Shown here: positions 15,565 to 25,621 of the stretch, in pieces
Numbering within the stretch: position 1 is the first letter of the stretch
Layout of the letters: each line of letters begins with the position of its first letter
Origin: Symmetrospora coprosmae
Lineage: Eukaryota > Basidiomycota > Cystobasidiomycetes > Symmetrosporaceae
Direction: 5' to 3'
Length of the DNA: 64,000 nt
Assembly (NCBI GenBank): GCA_008802785.1
Contig: VUYT01000020.1
Location: 248,001 to 312,000 of the forward strand
Notes under the pieces: generated by a model
What the model saw: only the letters and a program-made list of their open reading frames with translations
What the model was told of the DNA's origin: nothing
Databases searched by the model: none
Translations under genes and position numbers: made by a program

Positions 15565-16459
15565 ATGTTTTGTCAACCGGAGCTGCTAGACGAGGAGGTC
15601 GCCCTCTTCATCCGCATGGCGAAAGAGGACTTTAGCCCCGGTAAGTCATTCCAACAACGTCGAGCGCGAACGATCTGACCCATTGATCTATGTTTCTTCC
15701 CCGGATCAGGCGAGGCAAACAACCTCATCCTCAAGTACGACAACCTGCGCAAAGCGTACAAAGCTGGCGATATCCCGCTGGACGACCTCGCATTTCAGGA
15801 TCTCCTGTACTCAATCCGTTGTCGGAGCTGCAAGGACAGCACTGGACCTTCTGGATACGAGGGCTGGCTTCATGCGGCCGTCGTGCAGAACACCCTCGAC
15901 TGGTGCGGTCTCTCCAGGCGGGACCGAGAAGGCTTCAGCGAGTTTCTCGAGTCCGAGAGGAAGCGCTACCAGGAGCGATCTGCGGGCGATCCAAAGGGGA
16001 CTCAAGAGGCTTTCAAAACCATGGAATCCCGGAGAACAGACGACGATTTCCTCGGCTATCGGGCCAAGAAGATCATCAAGTCGCCCGAATACCTCGCTCT
16101 CTTCTGGAGCAAAATGAGCGTGAGTTTTGCGCGAGTTCGGGAGTCCAGCATGATTCGTGAACGTCAACGGTCGTAACTCCCGTAGTCCGGCTTCAAAGCC
16201 GACGCTCTTACGAAATCGCCGGCAAATGGATGTGAGAGATGCGGAAGCAAGAGCGACGTTGCCAAGCTCAAGCGCTGCACCAGGTCAGCGTTCTCACAAC
16301 TCTCATTACGTCCACTTGAGGCGGCTTATTCTGAACGGAAGCTGTATCTGCAGATGCAAGCGCGCTTTTTACTGCGACGAGCATTGCCAGCTGGCGGATT
16401 GGAAAGCCAAACACAAGGTCCAGTGCAAGTTCTTCGCCCTCCTACCGCCATCGAATTGA
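15565..16459 (+). CDS. MYND zinc-finger protein, tandem copy 1
   Basis: Exons 15565-15640, 15710-16119, 16186-16283 and 16354-16459 give 229 residues. The N-terminal 165 residues form a domain I do not recognise, starting MFCQPELLDEEV and containing STGPSGYEGWLHAA and TMESRRTDDDF. The C-terminus is a complete MYND finger (CERC, CTRC, YCDEHC, then HKVQC), a zinc fold that usually binds proline-rich partners. Intron phases are 1, 0 and 2, the last splitting the finger between the third and fourth Cys. The other four copies use the same positions. There is no SET domain, so it is not a Smyd-type methyltransferase. Function unknown. Confidence 0.8.
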
Positions 16460-16987
16460 ACTTCGAGACAGGGCTTCCGATTTGGTGCGTTACAGGTGCA
16501 CTAGTATGGAATAGCGAACCGCTAACGCATATTTCCACGTTGGACGGCAAGACTTGTAGAAGTCGGCCTTCGGTGTAGGCGGATGCAAACAGTGCGGAAG
16601 GAAGAGCGATTCCGACAAAGTCGAGCGTTGGACAAGAAGCTCTGCAGTGGACTTGCCAGCTTCCATTACATGCCCGTCCTCGTAGGATGTGGATCGTGCT
16701 TTTGTCTGTACGTAGGCCGAGATACGAGAAAGGGGAGGGACGTACGGCACCTGCAGGCGGCAATGCTTGCAGAGGGATGCTCTGGCGCACACCGCGTGTT
16801 GCCATGCGTGAAGGAGTCGCGCGACTGCTGCGCGAAGGGTGCCACAATTGGCCGGCCGGACTGACCCCTGGGGGCCTGTGTTTGGCGCTCCGAAACTCCG
16901 TGTCCGTCCTGACGTTCTCGTCTCCTGTCTCCTGGGCGCATCCTCCTTTCTTTCTGCCCAAGACGCAATCAGAAGCATTGACCGCTC
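16460..16987. other. Intergenic spacer between MYND copies 1 and 2
   Basis: The spacer is 528 bp with no supported gene. It holds the copy 2 promoter; a weaker relative of the shared box (CTGTGTTTGG) sits at about 16876-16885, some 102 bp before the ATG. Confidence 0.45.
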
Positions 16988-17910
16988 ATGTTCTACCAGC
17001 CAGAGCTTATCAGCGACGAGGTCAACTGCTTCAAGCAGCTCGTCAGAAGAAGACATGATGTCGGTCAGTGCGCGTCTGCTTCGTGCACGCCGTAGAGCGC
17101 GGCGATCGTGAGACCCGCGTATGATACTAAATAGGTCTTTGCACGCGACAGAGGCTGCCACAATCATCCGAAACCTCGATTCGCAGCTGGGAGGCTACGC
17201 TGCTCGACTTCTCAAGCTGGAGGATCTCAGCTTCCAGATTGTCATTATCCGGGTCCGAGCAGCAATCATGAGAGAGACCACGGGCCCCCGCGGCAAAGAA
17301 GGCCTCATCTTCGCTGCAGTACTGCAGCGCGCTCTCGACTGGGATACACTGTCCGAGAAGGACCGCGAGGCGTTCAGCAACTTCCTCGAGGCTGAAAGGC
17401 AGCGATACCAGGAGCGAGCCGATCCCGATCCGGCAAAGTGGGCGAATGCCTGGAACACAATGGAGTCTCGAAGTGCAGACGACGACTACATCCTGACTCG
17501 GGCAGAGAAGACCATCAAGTCGCCCGAGCACCGGGTATTTCTGATGAACAAGCTGTTCGTGAGTTGTGAAGGTCAGGTAGGTCAGAAGGCTCGCCATTCG
17601 CGGTAAGCTAACACTACTATGCGCAGTCGAACTTTTCGCAAGACGCAGCGTCTGTCGATCCTGGGCATGGTTGCGCGAAGTGCCACACCACCGCCGACGT
17701 GTCCAAGCTGAAGCGTTGCGGAAGGTGCTCAAGGATCTTCGGCCTTGTGGCTACCGGACTGATGTCACTGCTGATACACCTTTCTCTCTTCTTGAATTCA
17801 GCTGCAAGCGCGTCTTCTACTGCAGCAAAGAGTGCCAGGCAGCGGACTGGAAGGCGAAGCACAAGTACCTTTGCAAGGTCATCGCTGAAGTGCCAAAGGA
17901 TGCCAAGTAA
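16988..17910 (+). CDS. MYND zinc-finger protein, tandem copy 2
   Basis: Exons 16988-17063, 17152-17558, 17627-17724 and 17802-17910 give 229 residues. It starts MFYQPELISDEVNCF and keeps the family blocks RETTGPRGKEGLIFAA, LDWDTLSEKDREAFSNFLE and TMESRSADDDYILTRAEKTI. The MYND finger is intact: CAKC, CGRC, YCSKEC and HKYLC. Exon 1 is 76 nt in every copy and intron phases are the same as in copy 1. Function unknown; the intact finger and clean frame suggest that it is expressed. Confidence 0.82.
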
Positions 17911-18336
17911 ATTGCGCAAGTGGCGAGCTGTGCTCCGCGGTGGACGTCGCGTCACAGCGAGGGCAGCGTGTGCACAGGCGGTGTGGACGGCTGAAGACAG
18001 CGCTGACCTCCAGCTGGAGCGGCGCTTTCCATGGTAGAATATCGATTGGCAGCCATTCGACGGAGGGCTCGCGCTCGTGTTCTGCACACGTCGGCAAAGC
18101 CTATCATTTTTTTTGGTTGCCGAACTCGGCAGGGGCGTGTTGTCCTGAATCTCCGCTTTCGGACGAGACCCTTTCTCCGATCGCGTCCTCCATTCCTTTC
18201 CAGTCCATGTTCCTGGTTGTTTTGCCTTTCTTCCTCGTCCTGATCTCTCCTCGCCTCGCCTTCGTGCCAATCCCCTTCACTCTGCTTCCTCCGCCCTTCC
18301 TATGCAATACCTGCAGGTTCCGCAGCTCGCAAAGCC
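17911..18336. other. Intergenic spacer between MYND copies 2 and 3
   Basis: The spacer is 426 bp, with no gene seen. A T-run followed by TTGG at about 18107-18116 is the nearest thing to the shared upstream box, but it lies about 220 bp from the ATG and is not convincing. Confidence 0.4.
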
Positions 18337-19189
18337 ATGTTCTATCAAGCCGAGCTTCTGGACGAAGAACTGAGCATTTACAGGCGTGCTGCCACGCAAC
18401 TATACGGCAATGGTGAGGATGCTTCGCCCGGTGTGACCCTACCTGGTCTTTTTGACATGCTGTTTCGCGTATCCTACTAGTCACAGCAAGTCGGCTAGTT
18501 CGTATCGCGGAGAAGGGACTAGAGCCGTATAAAGCTGGAAAGCTCAAGCTGCAGGACGATCGTGTCCAGAGTCTCATCAGGACCGTCCGCGTCATTAACC
18601 GCAAGGAGGGGTTTGGACCTCCCGGATATGCAGGCTGGATACATGCTGCCTCAATGCAGGATCTGCTGGGCTGGAAGAACCTCACAGTAGCGGACCGAGA
18701 AGCTTTCAGCGAGTACATCGAAGCGGAGAGGACTTGCCTCCAGACCATGTCGGATCCAGATCCCGAGCAAGCGCTCCAGGCACTGGATCTCAACCCGGAG
18801 CACAATGATCCGGTCTACCGTGCCGCTAGGCACATCAAGTCACCTGCGCATTTGCAATTGTTTTACGAAAAGTCAGCGGTAGGTAGTCAAAGTACTGCAC
18901 GCGCGAGGATTACAGCCGACGCCGAAATCCTGACCTCCAGGCGTCTCTGCACGCCCAGGGAAGGTCCCGAGAAGCCGGTTGCGAGTGGTGCAGAGATCGG
19001 AGCAATGTCGCAAGGCATCAGGTCAGCACGGCTAGGGGTGTGCGATCAGCTCGCCAGTACTAAATCTTCGGGCTTTCACGTAGGTGCAAGCACGTCTACT
19101 ACTGCAATGAGGAATGTCAGACGTCAGAATGGACGGCAAAGCACAAGCACATCTGCAAGCTCCTCGCTGCTCTCAACGTCTCACGTTAA
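18337..19189 (+). CDS. MYND-family tandem copy 3 with damaged zinc finger
   Basis: Exons 1 and 2 (18337-18412, 18481-18878) are intact, 158 codons, starting MFYQAELLDEELSIY and including GPPGYAGWIHAASMQDLLGW. The 3' part is degenerate. Exon 3 (about 18941-19021) carries GCEWCRDRSNVARHQ, where the other copies have about 11 more nucleotides encoding Leu-Lys-Arg-Cys. The usual acceptor at 19083 then throws the finger out of frame. A non-standard AAG acceptor at 19090 restores a frame (19091-19189, HVYYCNEECQTSEW to HKHIC) but omits the middle Cys pair. Either way, a normal eight-ligand MYND fold cannot form. It is the most divergent copy, probably decaying or reduced to the N-terminal domain. 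Confidence 0.6.
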
Positions 19190-19490
19190 GAGCCTAGACT
19201 TTAGCCTACAGGAGGAGCGTAATCTGCTAGATAGCGCGGGCTGTCGGTACTGCCCAGATATTATGTCACGGTCCCACTCCCAGAACAGCAGAGCAGAGCA
19301 GCCTGACGATCTATCGCTTTCGGGCCGTTCCAAACGCGAAGCACCGTGGCAAGGGGAAATTGACGCGACGCCTTTGTTTGGGCGCGAGGTCGAGATCCGC
19401 ACCCGCGCGTCTTGACCTCCGCGTTCCGACGTCCGCCCTCCTCTCCTTTTCTCCTTATGCACCCTCATAGACGCAAAGGAGCAGAGGAAG
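19190..19490. promoter_or_regulatory. MYND copy 4 promoter region with shared box
   Basis: It contains GCGACGCCTTTGTTTGGG at 19365-19382, 108 bp before the copy 4 ATG. It matches the box upstream of copy 1 at 17 of 18 positions. No gene seen in this interval. Confidence 0.5.
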
Positions 19491-20411
19491 ATGTTCCAAC
19501 AACCCGAACTCAGGCACGATGAGGTAGCTTTCTACAAGCATATCATCACCGAGAGGCACGGTCTGGGTGAGCCTGTCGATGATTCAGAGTACACGCGCAC
19601 GAGCCTCGCATGACGCGGCTGACACGGAACTGCCGTCTCTTACCGATGCTGATTCGAGGAGCTGAGGCGTCGCAGATCAAGCGGAATCTCGAGAAGGAAC
19701 TGAATCGCTACTCAACCGGCTTCGCACGCCTGGAGGACCTCAGCTATCAGACGGTAATCATCCGAGTCCGGGCGTTCCTCACCCGCGAATCGACTGGCCC
19801 TCCCGGCTACGAAGGCTTCTACTTCGTCGCATGCTTGCAGCGTGCTCTGCAGTGGGAGACGTTGGCCGAGAGCGACCGCAAGGCTTTTACACATTTCCTC
19901 GAGACAGAGCAGCAGCGATACCGGGCCAAGGCTGCTGGAGATCCGTCGGGATACAGACAGAAGATGATGGACGTAACGACGCGGCCCAGCGACGATGACT
20001 ACATCATTGATCGAGCATCGAAGACCATACCAACGCCGGAGCTGATGTCGCTCTTCGTGGACAGGCTAGCGGTCAGTTTGAGGCGCGCCTATTAACGGTG
20101 GGGCATCTTGAACGACATCCCTGCAGGCTGACGCCGCCACTCAAGCTCGACTCGATGCTACAAGACCCTTCTGCCATTTCTGCGGCAAGGAGGACAACCT
20201 GTCTGCTCTCAAGCGGTGCTCAAAGTACGTGCCTCATTGGAAAACTTACCTTCACGAGAATCATTGTGCCAAGTCGCTAAATCTCCTCCGGGCTGCTCCC
20301 AGATGCCAAAGCGTGTTCTACTGCAATCGGGAGTGTCAGGCCGGGCACTGGAAGGTGGCCCACAAGTACGCTTGCATGTTCATGGCAGCTACGAAGGGAG
20401 GCTCTCCGTAG
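19491..20411 (+). CDS. MYND zinc-finger protein, tandem copy 4
   Basis: Exons 19491-19566, 19662-20071, 20127-20224 and 20303-20411 give 230 residues. It starts MFQQPELRHDEVAFY, keeps RESTGPPGYEGFYFVACLQ, LAESDRKAFTHFLE and RPSDDDYIIDRASKTI, and ends in a complete MYND finger (CHFC, CSKC, YCNREC, HKYAC). It is closest to copy 5: both share the AEASQIK/AEATKIK start of exon 2 and the EGFYF block, so these two probably arose from the latest duplication. Function unknown. Confidence 0.82.
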
Positions 20412-20778
20412 TGATCTACGCGACTCTGTGTCATGTGTGTCGCACCCTGCGCAAATACTGGTTAGGCGTGCCAGATCTTCTGGACAGACATGCTAGAGAA
20501 AGAAGATCAGGCTGTCAACGCGAAAGAGCGCCCACCTCGGCTGCCAGTGACGCAACGAACGCACCGTCTGGGCATCAAGTGGGATGATGTCAGAGCTATG
20601 CCGGCCGGACCTACCGCGTAGCAACACCCGGTCGATCCGCGACGCGGAAGACGCGGACGCGACCAATTTATTTGGGTGCTCGAGTCACCGTTGCTACTGC
20701 TCAGGATGGACTCCCGACGTCGCCTTGTCCTCCTTCTTGCAAGTCGTCCGACACCTGCAAATTTCGACATTGGCGACC
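20412..20778. promoter_or_regulatory. MYND copy 5 promoter region with shared boxes
   Basis: CCCGGTCGATCCGC at 20627-20640 matches the first box of copy 1 at 13 of 14 positions. GCGACCAATTTATTTGGG at 20659-20676 is a diverged version of the second box, 102 bp before the ATG. No gene seen. Confidence 0.5.
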
Positions 20779-21742
20779 ATGTTCTACCAACCTGAGCTGC
20801 TGGAAGAAGAGGTGACCTGCTACAAGCGTATCATCACGAAGACGCACGGATTCGGTGCGTCCCCCTTACTTCCGACGCAGTGTGCCGTGCTCGACATCTT
20901 TTCTCACGTCGCTGTTCCTGCCCATCAAACGTCACGTCGCCAGCGGAAGCCACGAAGATCAAGCAGACCCTCGATAAACACCTCAATCGATATGCGGCAG
21001 GCGAGACGCAGATCGAGCACCTCGAAGTGCAAACGATCATCATCCAGGTCCGCGCACGGCTTGTCCGCGAGACCACGGGACCGAAGGGTCTGGAAGGCTT
21101 CTACTTTACAGCCATGCTGCAGCACGTCCTGGACTGGAATACGCTCGCCGAGGACGATCGCGAGGGCTTCAGCTACTTTCTGGAGTCGGAGGAAACAGAG
21201 ACATTGCGCCGGATCCGACAAGGACGCTATGCAACACAGGCAGAGCTTCCAGACGATGGAATCGCGCCGATCTGACAACGACTACATGGTCGTCCGAGCG
21301 TACAAGACCATCCCTTCGGCTGAGCTGAGGCAGCTCTTCACGCACAAACTCAAGGTCAGCGCGCCATTCTCATACAGTCACTTAAGACGGATTGCTCAAG
21401 GTGCACATGCTGATGTATTCTTTCTGATCTGGCTTCATGACAGTCGGCCGGAGCTGCCAGCATAGCCGAAGCAGGGCGAGAGCAGGGCTGCAGCCACTGC
21501 GGGGACATGGCCAACTATGCAAACCTCAAGACGTGCGCCGGGTAAGCGAAATCCGCTTCCGCAGTGTAGTAATCTCCACGCTAAAACGTAGCGCTTCGAT
21601 TTCCGACAGGTGCAAGACCGCCTTCTACTGCAACGTCAAGTGCCAGTCGGCAGACTGGAAGGCAAAGCACAAACAGATCTGCAGGTACGCTGCGCGAGCC
21701 AAACTGGCGTTGGTCGGCGGACACGGCAGTGCTCTTGCGTGA
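20779..21742 (+). pseudogene. MYND-family tandem copy 5 with one frameshift
   Basis: Exons correspond to 20779-20854, 20944-21354, 21444-21541 and 21610-21742, with the same intron phases as the others. Exon 2 is one nucleotide too long: after the FSYFLESE block (about 21190) an extra G moves the reading frame, and the rest of the conserved domain (QTMESRRSDNDYMVVRAYKT) continues in the next frame. Residue spacing to the other copies is exact if this one base is ignored. The MYND finger (CSHC, CAGC, YCNVKC, HKQIC) is fully preserved, with a short Ala/Gly-rich tail. The loss is therefore recent, or an assembly error in a GGAGGAAA run. No intron could absorb the shift. Confidence 0.65.
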
Positions 21743-21843
21743 CTCAGAGCAAGAGGGCTTCAGACGGGCAGGCAGCCTGTCTGCGTACGGGGTAGAGACA
21801 TTGCAGTATTGCAGCGACTAGCCTATTCGCCTGTTCGCATACT

Positions 21844-24201
21844 TCAGCGGATAGTGCTAGGTCTCTCTGCTCTGGCAACATGGGTCTCTGCTCCTCCTCG
21901 TCCCTTCGCGCGATTGCCGATAAAGTCCGGTACCTCCCATACCCGCAGTACCTCCTCCAGTCCACCTGTAACTAGCGTCTGTCCGTCATTCGAGAGCGCT
22001 GCATGTCTGATGCTCCGAGCGTGTCCGTCGAGCTGCGCGATCTGTCTCATGCTCGGATACGAAAAGAAGACGATCGGATGCGACGGGGCAGGAGTCGCTC
22101 TCGATGAGCCTGAGACCGGGCTACCAGGGTCTACATTACTACGAGGTGGAGATACTCCGTCTGCTCGTGCAGGGGCTGAGTTGTAGCTTGCGAGATCTTC
22201 AGGTGATGTGCACGCGATGAGTACGGGCGAGCTGCGGGCAAGAGCAGACAAATGAGTCAAAGGGAGGCCAGATTTACGTGGCAGGTGACGATGCGCACTC
22301 TCTCGCCCAGAGGAGCCTGTCGATGCGCGTTGGCGACGTATCGAGGTATTCCACCTGCGCCGCCCGAGACAGCTTCTCGAGCTTGAGGAAGCCAGTACAC
22401 TCTGGTACGCCTCCAGCGCTCATGCTCATTCCTCTTCCGTGCGCGGTGCTGGACTGCGTTGTCGGTCCGGTGAAGGCCAGCAGACCGCTAGCGCTTGGCG
22501 ACCAGGCGAGCGAGCGGATTTCGGCAAAGCGCGTCCGTTGCGATACAACCGGACGATCGCCCTTGCGAATGTCCCAGATCCTCACGAGACCGGTGTCACT
22601 GCCAGCAGCGAGCTGAATACCGTTCGAGCACGGGTCCCACTCCACAACGCTCAGGCCGCCCGCACCTCGCCTGGCTTCCTGGCCAGGACATCCGCTCCAG
22701 GATGCTGGTTCGGCAATGAGCCTGGTGTCTGTTGGACATCGTATATCGGAGATGAGGAGATGGCCGCTACTGAAAGCGCTTGCTAGCAGATCGGTTCCGG
22801 ACCAGCTGAGCGAGGAGACGTGAAAGCGAGACGTGCTTGGCGGGTGTGGGCGGAGGTGGACCCCGCACGCACCCTTGCCCATGTCGAAGAGCGAGACGAC
22901 GCCTGCCTTTGAGCCTGTCGCAATCTGAAGTGTGCGCCGGCATGACGTTGGCACAGGCTTGCACCACCGTAGGTCCGGAGAAGTGGCAACGACCTACCTC
23001 GCTACCTCCGGCGCGCCAGGAGATGGCCGTCAGCATTGCATCAGAGCCGCTGGCGGGGACATGGCACGCTGGTCTGATAGTTTCGACGGCCTGACTTTGC
23101 GGGTCCCACGTGTGGAAGGCGCCCCCGGGGCTGGACAGAAGCGTTGCTAGAAGAGGTCGTGCAGCACCAGACGGCGTCGACCACGAAAGCGAGTTGATGG
23201 TGTGGATGCGCTAATAAGGGGAAGCAAGGTGGAGAGGTCAGCTCGCATGACGGCGCAGCTGACGGGAGGTATCACTTACGCTAAGACCCCGCGCGTTCAA
23301 AGCGACGATGGCGAGCTTCGAGTAGCTGCCGCTTTTTCTGCGTGCGATCAGACCATCCACCGGACTCTTGAACTGTTCTAGCAGATCCAGTGTACCGCTG
23401 ATGTCACGTTGAGCCTCTGAGTTGGACCCGATGGGCAGTGATCTCCCGCAGAACGCCTTGATATGCTGTGCAGCCTTCCATGCGTGTGATTCAGGCAGGA
23501 GGTACGGCTTCGCACTGAAGAGCATGGCAGATGCTTGGCGTGTGGCGTGCTGCACATAGGCGCAGCTGCGAAGAGTAGGAAGGAACACAGAGGATAGTGC
23601 TGTCCTGTATGGGCCATCTGTGCGTACGATTGCGTGTCAGCTGAGACAGGAGCAGCGGGAGATGGAGGGAAAGGCAGATGATTGTAGAGAGAACGATCGA
23701 ATGCTACCGGGAGGAATGGAATACAAGGACAGGAGGAGAGGGAAAGAGGAGAAGAGGAGAAGGAGAAGAGGAGAAGGAGAAGGAGAAGAGGAGGAAGGCA
23801 GGGAGATGGAAGGTGGGACGGCAGGTCGAGCGTACCTGAGGTAGGCGAGGGAAGAAACCGGCTCCTCATAATCACTCTCTCGCTGTCCCTCTTCCGGGCC
23901 GGTATAGGTGCATCGTTGTCGTTCTCGTCGCCCTCAAAGGTGTGATCCAGGCTTCGCAGCTTGTCTCGGTATGTCAGGCTCGCCCGCGGACTGTTGGCCG
24001 GCGTACGAGCAGAGGAAGGGAAGAGCAGGCCCGCATCGGGAGAACGTCGCACTGGGATGAATCTGAGCAAAGCAGAGAGTAGAGAGGCAATGAATCAGGC
24101 ACCGTCAATTCACTCGCTAGAACTGAAGGGCTGAACGCGTCTCACCTATCATATTGCTGTCGAACGAGATATGTCCGTGTTTCGTGCCTGACGGGTGGCA
24201 T
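21844..24201 (-). CDS. Divergent Cdc20/Fizzy-family APC/C activator (Ama1-like)
   Basis: Exons 24201-24146, 24062-23836, 23617-23280, 23210-22998, 22924-22278 and 22231-21844 join in phase to 622 residues. Fizzy proteins recruit substrates to, and activate, the anaphase-promoting complex. Diagnostic marks: a C-box DRFIPVR at residues 18-24, created exactly across intron 1; a WD40 propeller with SLSWSTPSG, IATGSKAGVVSLFDMGKG, LSVVEWDP and DTGLVRIWDIRKGD; the last blade SYPSMRQIAQLDGHARSIRH with DGQTLVTGGLEEVLRVWEV; and a C-terminal Ile-Arg tail. The propeller is more diverged than Cdc20 or Cdh1, which favours an Ama1/Mfr1-type meiotic or specialised activator, but I cannot separate these by eye. 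It is convergent with MYND copy 5, 101 bp apart. Confidence 0.85.
23731..23798. repeat. Pure polypurine/polypyrimidine tract in an intron
   Basis: Sixty-eight consecutive purines on the plus strand, mostly GGAGAA/GGAGAAG units, lie inside intron 2 of the Fizzy-family gene. On the coding strand this is a long pyrimidine tract ahead of the exon 3 acceptor, though 110 bp upstream of it. Confidence 0.85.
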
Positions 24202-25621
24202 GATGAAGTGCAGCGTACCATATCCCAGCGCATTCTCCAAGCAGGTGTGACGAGCTGCTTGGTGTGTGGTTGCTGTGGGCGATGTGGAGTAGAGGAAAGA
24301 GGGAAAGAGCGGGAGGAAGGACGAACAGAAGAGGTGAGGGGAAGAAAAGGGGAGGGAGGGTAGGAGGGAGAACCCGATGCAGGCCTCGACAAGGGAATGC
24401 GTGTGTGCACGGACGGGGTCAAAGCGGGCAAGCACGGAATGGAATCAGGTCCAACATCGTCTGCCACAACGAGAAGGAAGGAAGGAAGGGGAGGTCAGGC
24501 CCAAGACTGTCCTGATCAAGCGCAGGGAAGAAGGCTGGTGTACAGCGTCCACAACCTCCGATGAAGGCGTCCGCATCTGGCTGTACGTGCTTTCAGCTAC
24601 CACACCAGACGTCGCGCGCGCTTCTAAACAGGCAAGAGACACGACACTCGGAGACCGCCAATCTTGCAACAGACAACCATGTAGCCGGCAACGCAGCGCG
24701 TGTATAGTCGCGCTTTGGGAGTTAGCGATGTCGACGTCGCGCTCCGGCCTGCAGGCTAGGTTGCCCATCCGGGCTTATATAGTGTGTGACGCGTTCGGAG
24801 GTGACGAATCTGGACAGTGTTCCACTCTGTGTCGATGTCGCAAGCAGGAGAAGCGTGCGGAAGTGCCTACTACTGTATATGGATGTCAACGCTGCCCCAA
24901 CAGCCTGAGGCTTGTGGGCGGTCCGCCTCAGGCTGCTGGCACCGACGACGCCGCTGCGGGTTTCTCCCTTTGGCCGACCTAACCTGGGACAGCGCAGAAT
25001 CGTGCAGAGAGGGAGAGAGAGGCGAGGAAGGAGCAGGAAGGAATCGTAGAGCGCGCATATCCCTCTTCCAGTGCACAGTGGATATCGCTGCTGCTGCTGC
25101 TGCCGTTGCTGCTGCGGCATCACAGCCCGCCCATCGCGTGAGTGCTCTCGGTCATCCATCCCTGCGCGTCCTCCTGCGTGCGACGCACCACACGCCCCCA
25201 TCCTGCGCAACGATGATACCCTATTCGATAGAGAATCACACAAAGACATGCAAGGCTTGCATAGGGAGGCTGACCCCTCCCGTAGATGAGAATCCTCTTT
25301 AAACGTCTGAGCGCTCTCCCCCCTCATCCTCTCCCTGCCCTCTCTGCCTCCGTGTTCGCGGGATCCTCCGTCGTTGCTGTATTTGGGCTGACACGAGCGG
25401 AGATTGCGCATCAATGCAGGCGCACCCATCGCAGACTGCTACACTGTATTGTCGCTGTGTGGATCCGCTCATCGAGGAGTACAGCACTTCACCACTGCAC
25501 GCGTGCTTGCAAGCGACCTCGGCAGGCCTGCCAGATCGGCCCGAAGGAGAGGGATTTACGCACGGCGATCTCCGGGCAACACAGCAACCGGCGGACAACT
25601 AGGGGCTTCTCCACGCCCAAC
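24202..25621. other. 1.4 kb divergent intergenic region
   Basis: It lies between the divergent start codons of the Fizzy-family gene and the SH3 gene. Purine-rich stretches occur at about 24288-24362 and 24470-24495. An open frame continues upstream of the SH3 start from about 25286, but its composition does not look coding. No RNA gene recognised. Confidence 0.5.

Noticed and set aside
15565-21742. SET-domain (Smyd) methyltransferase identity for the MYND array
   Set aside because: There are no SET motifs such as NHSC or GEEL, and the proteins are only about 230 residues with the finger at the C-terminus.
25286-25621. Open frame extending the SH3 protein 112 residues upstream
   Set aside because: Cys/His/Arg-rich composition unlike the Ser-rich protein and no similarity; the ATG at 25622 has a better context. 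It probably reflects chance openness in GC-rich DNA.
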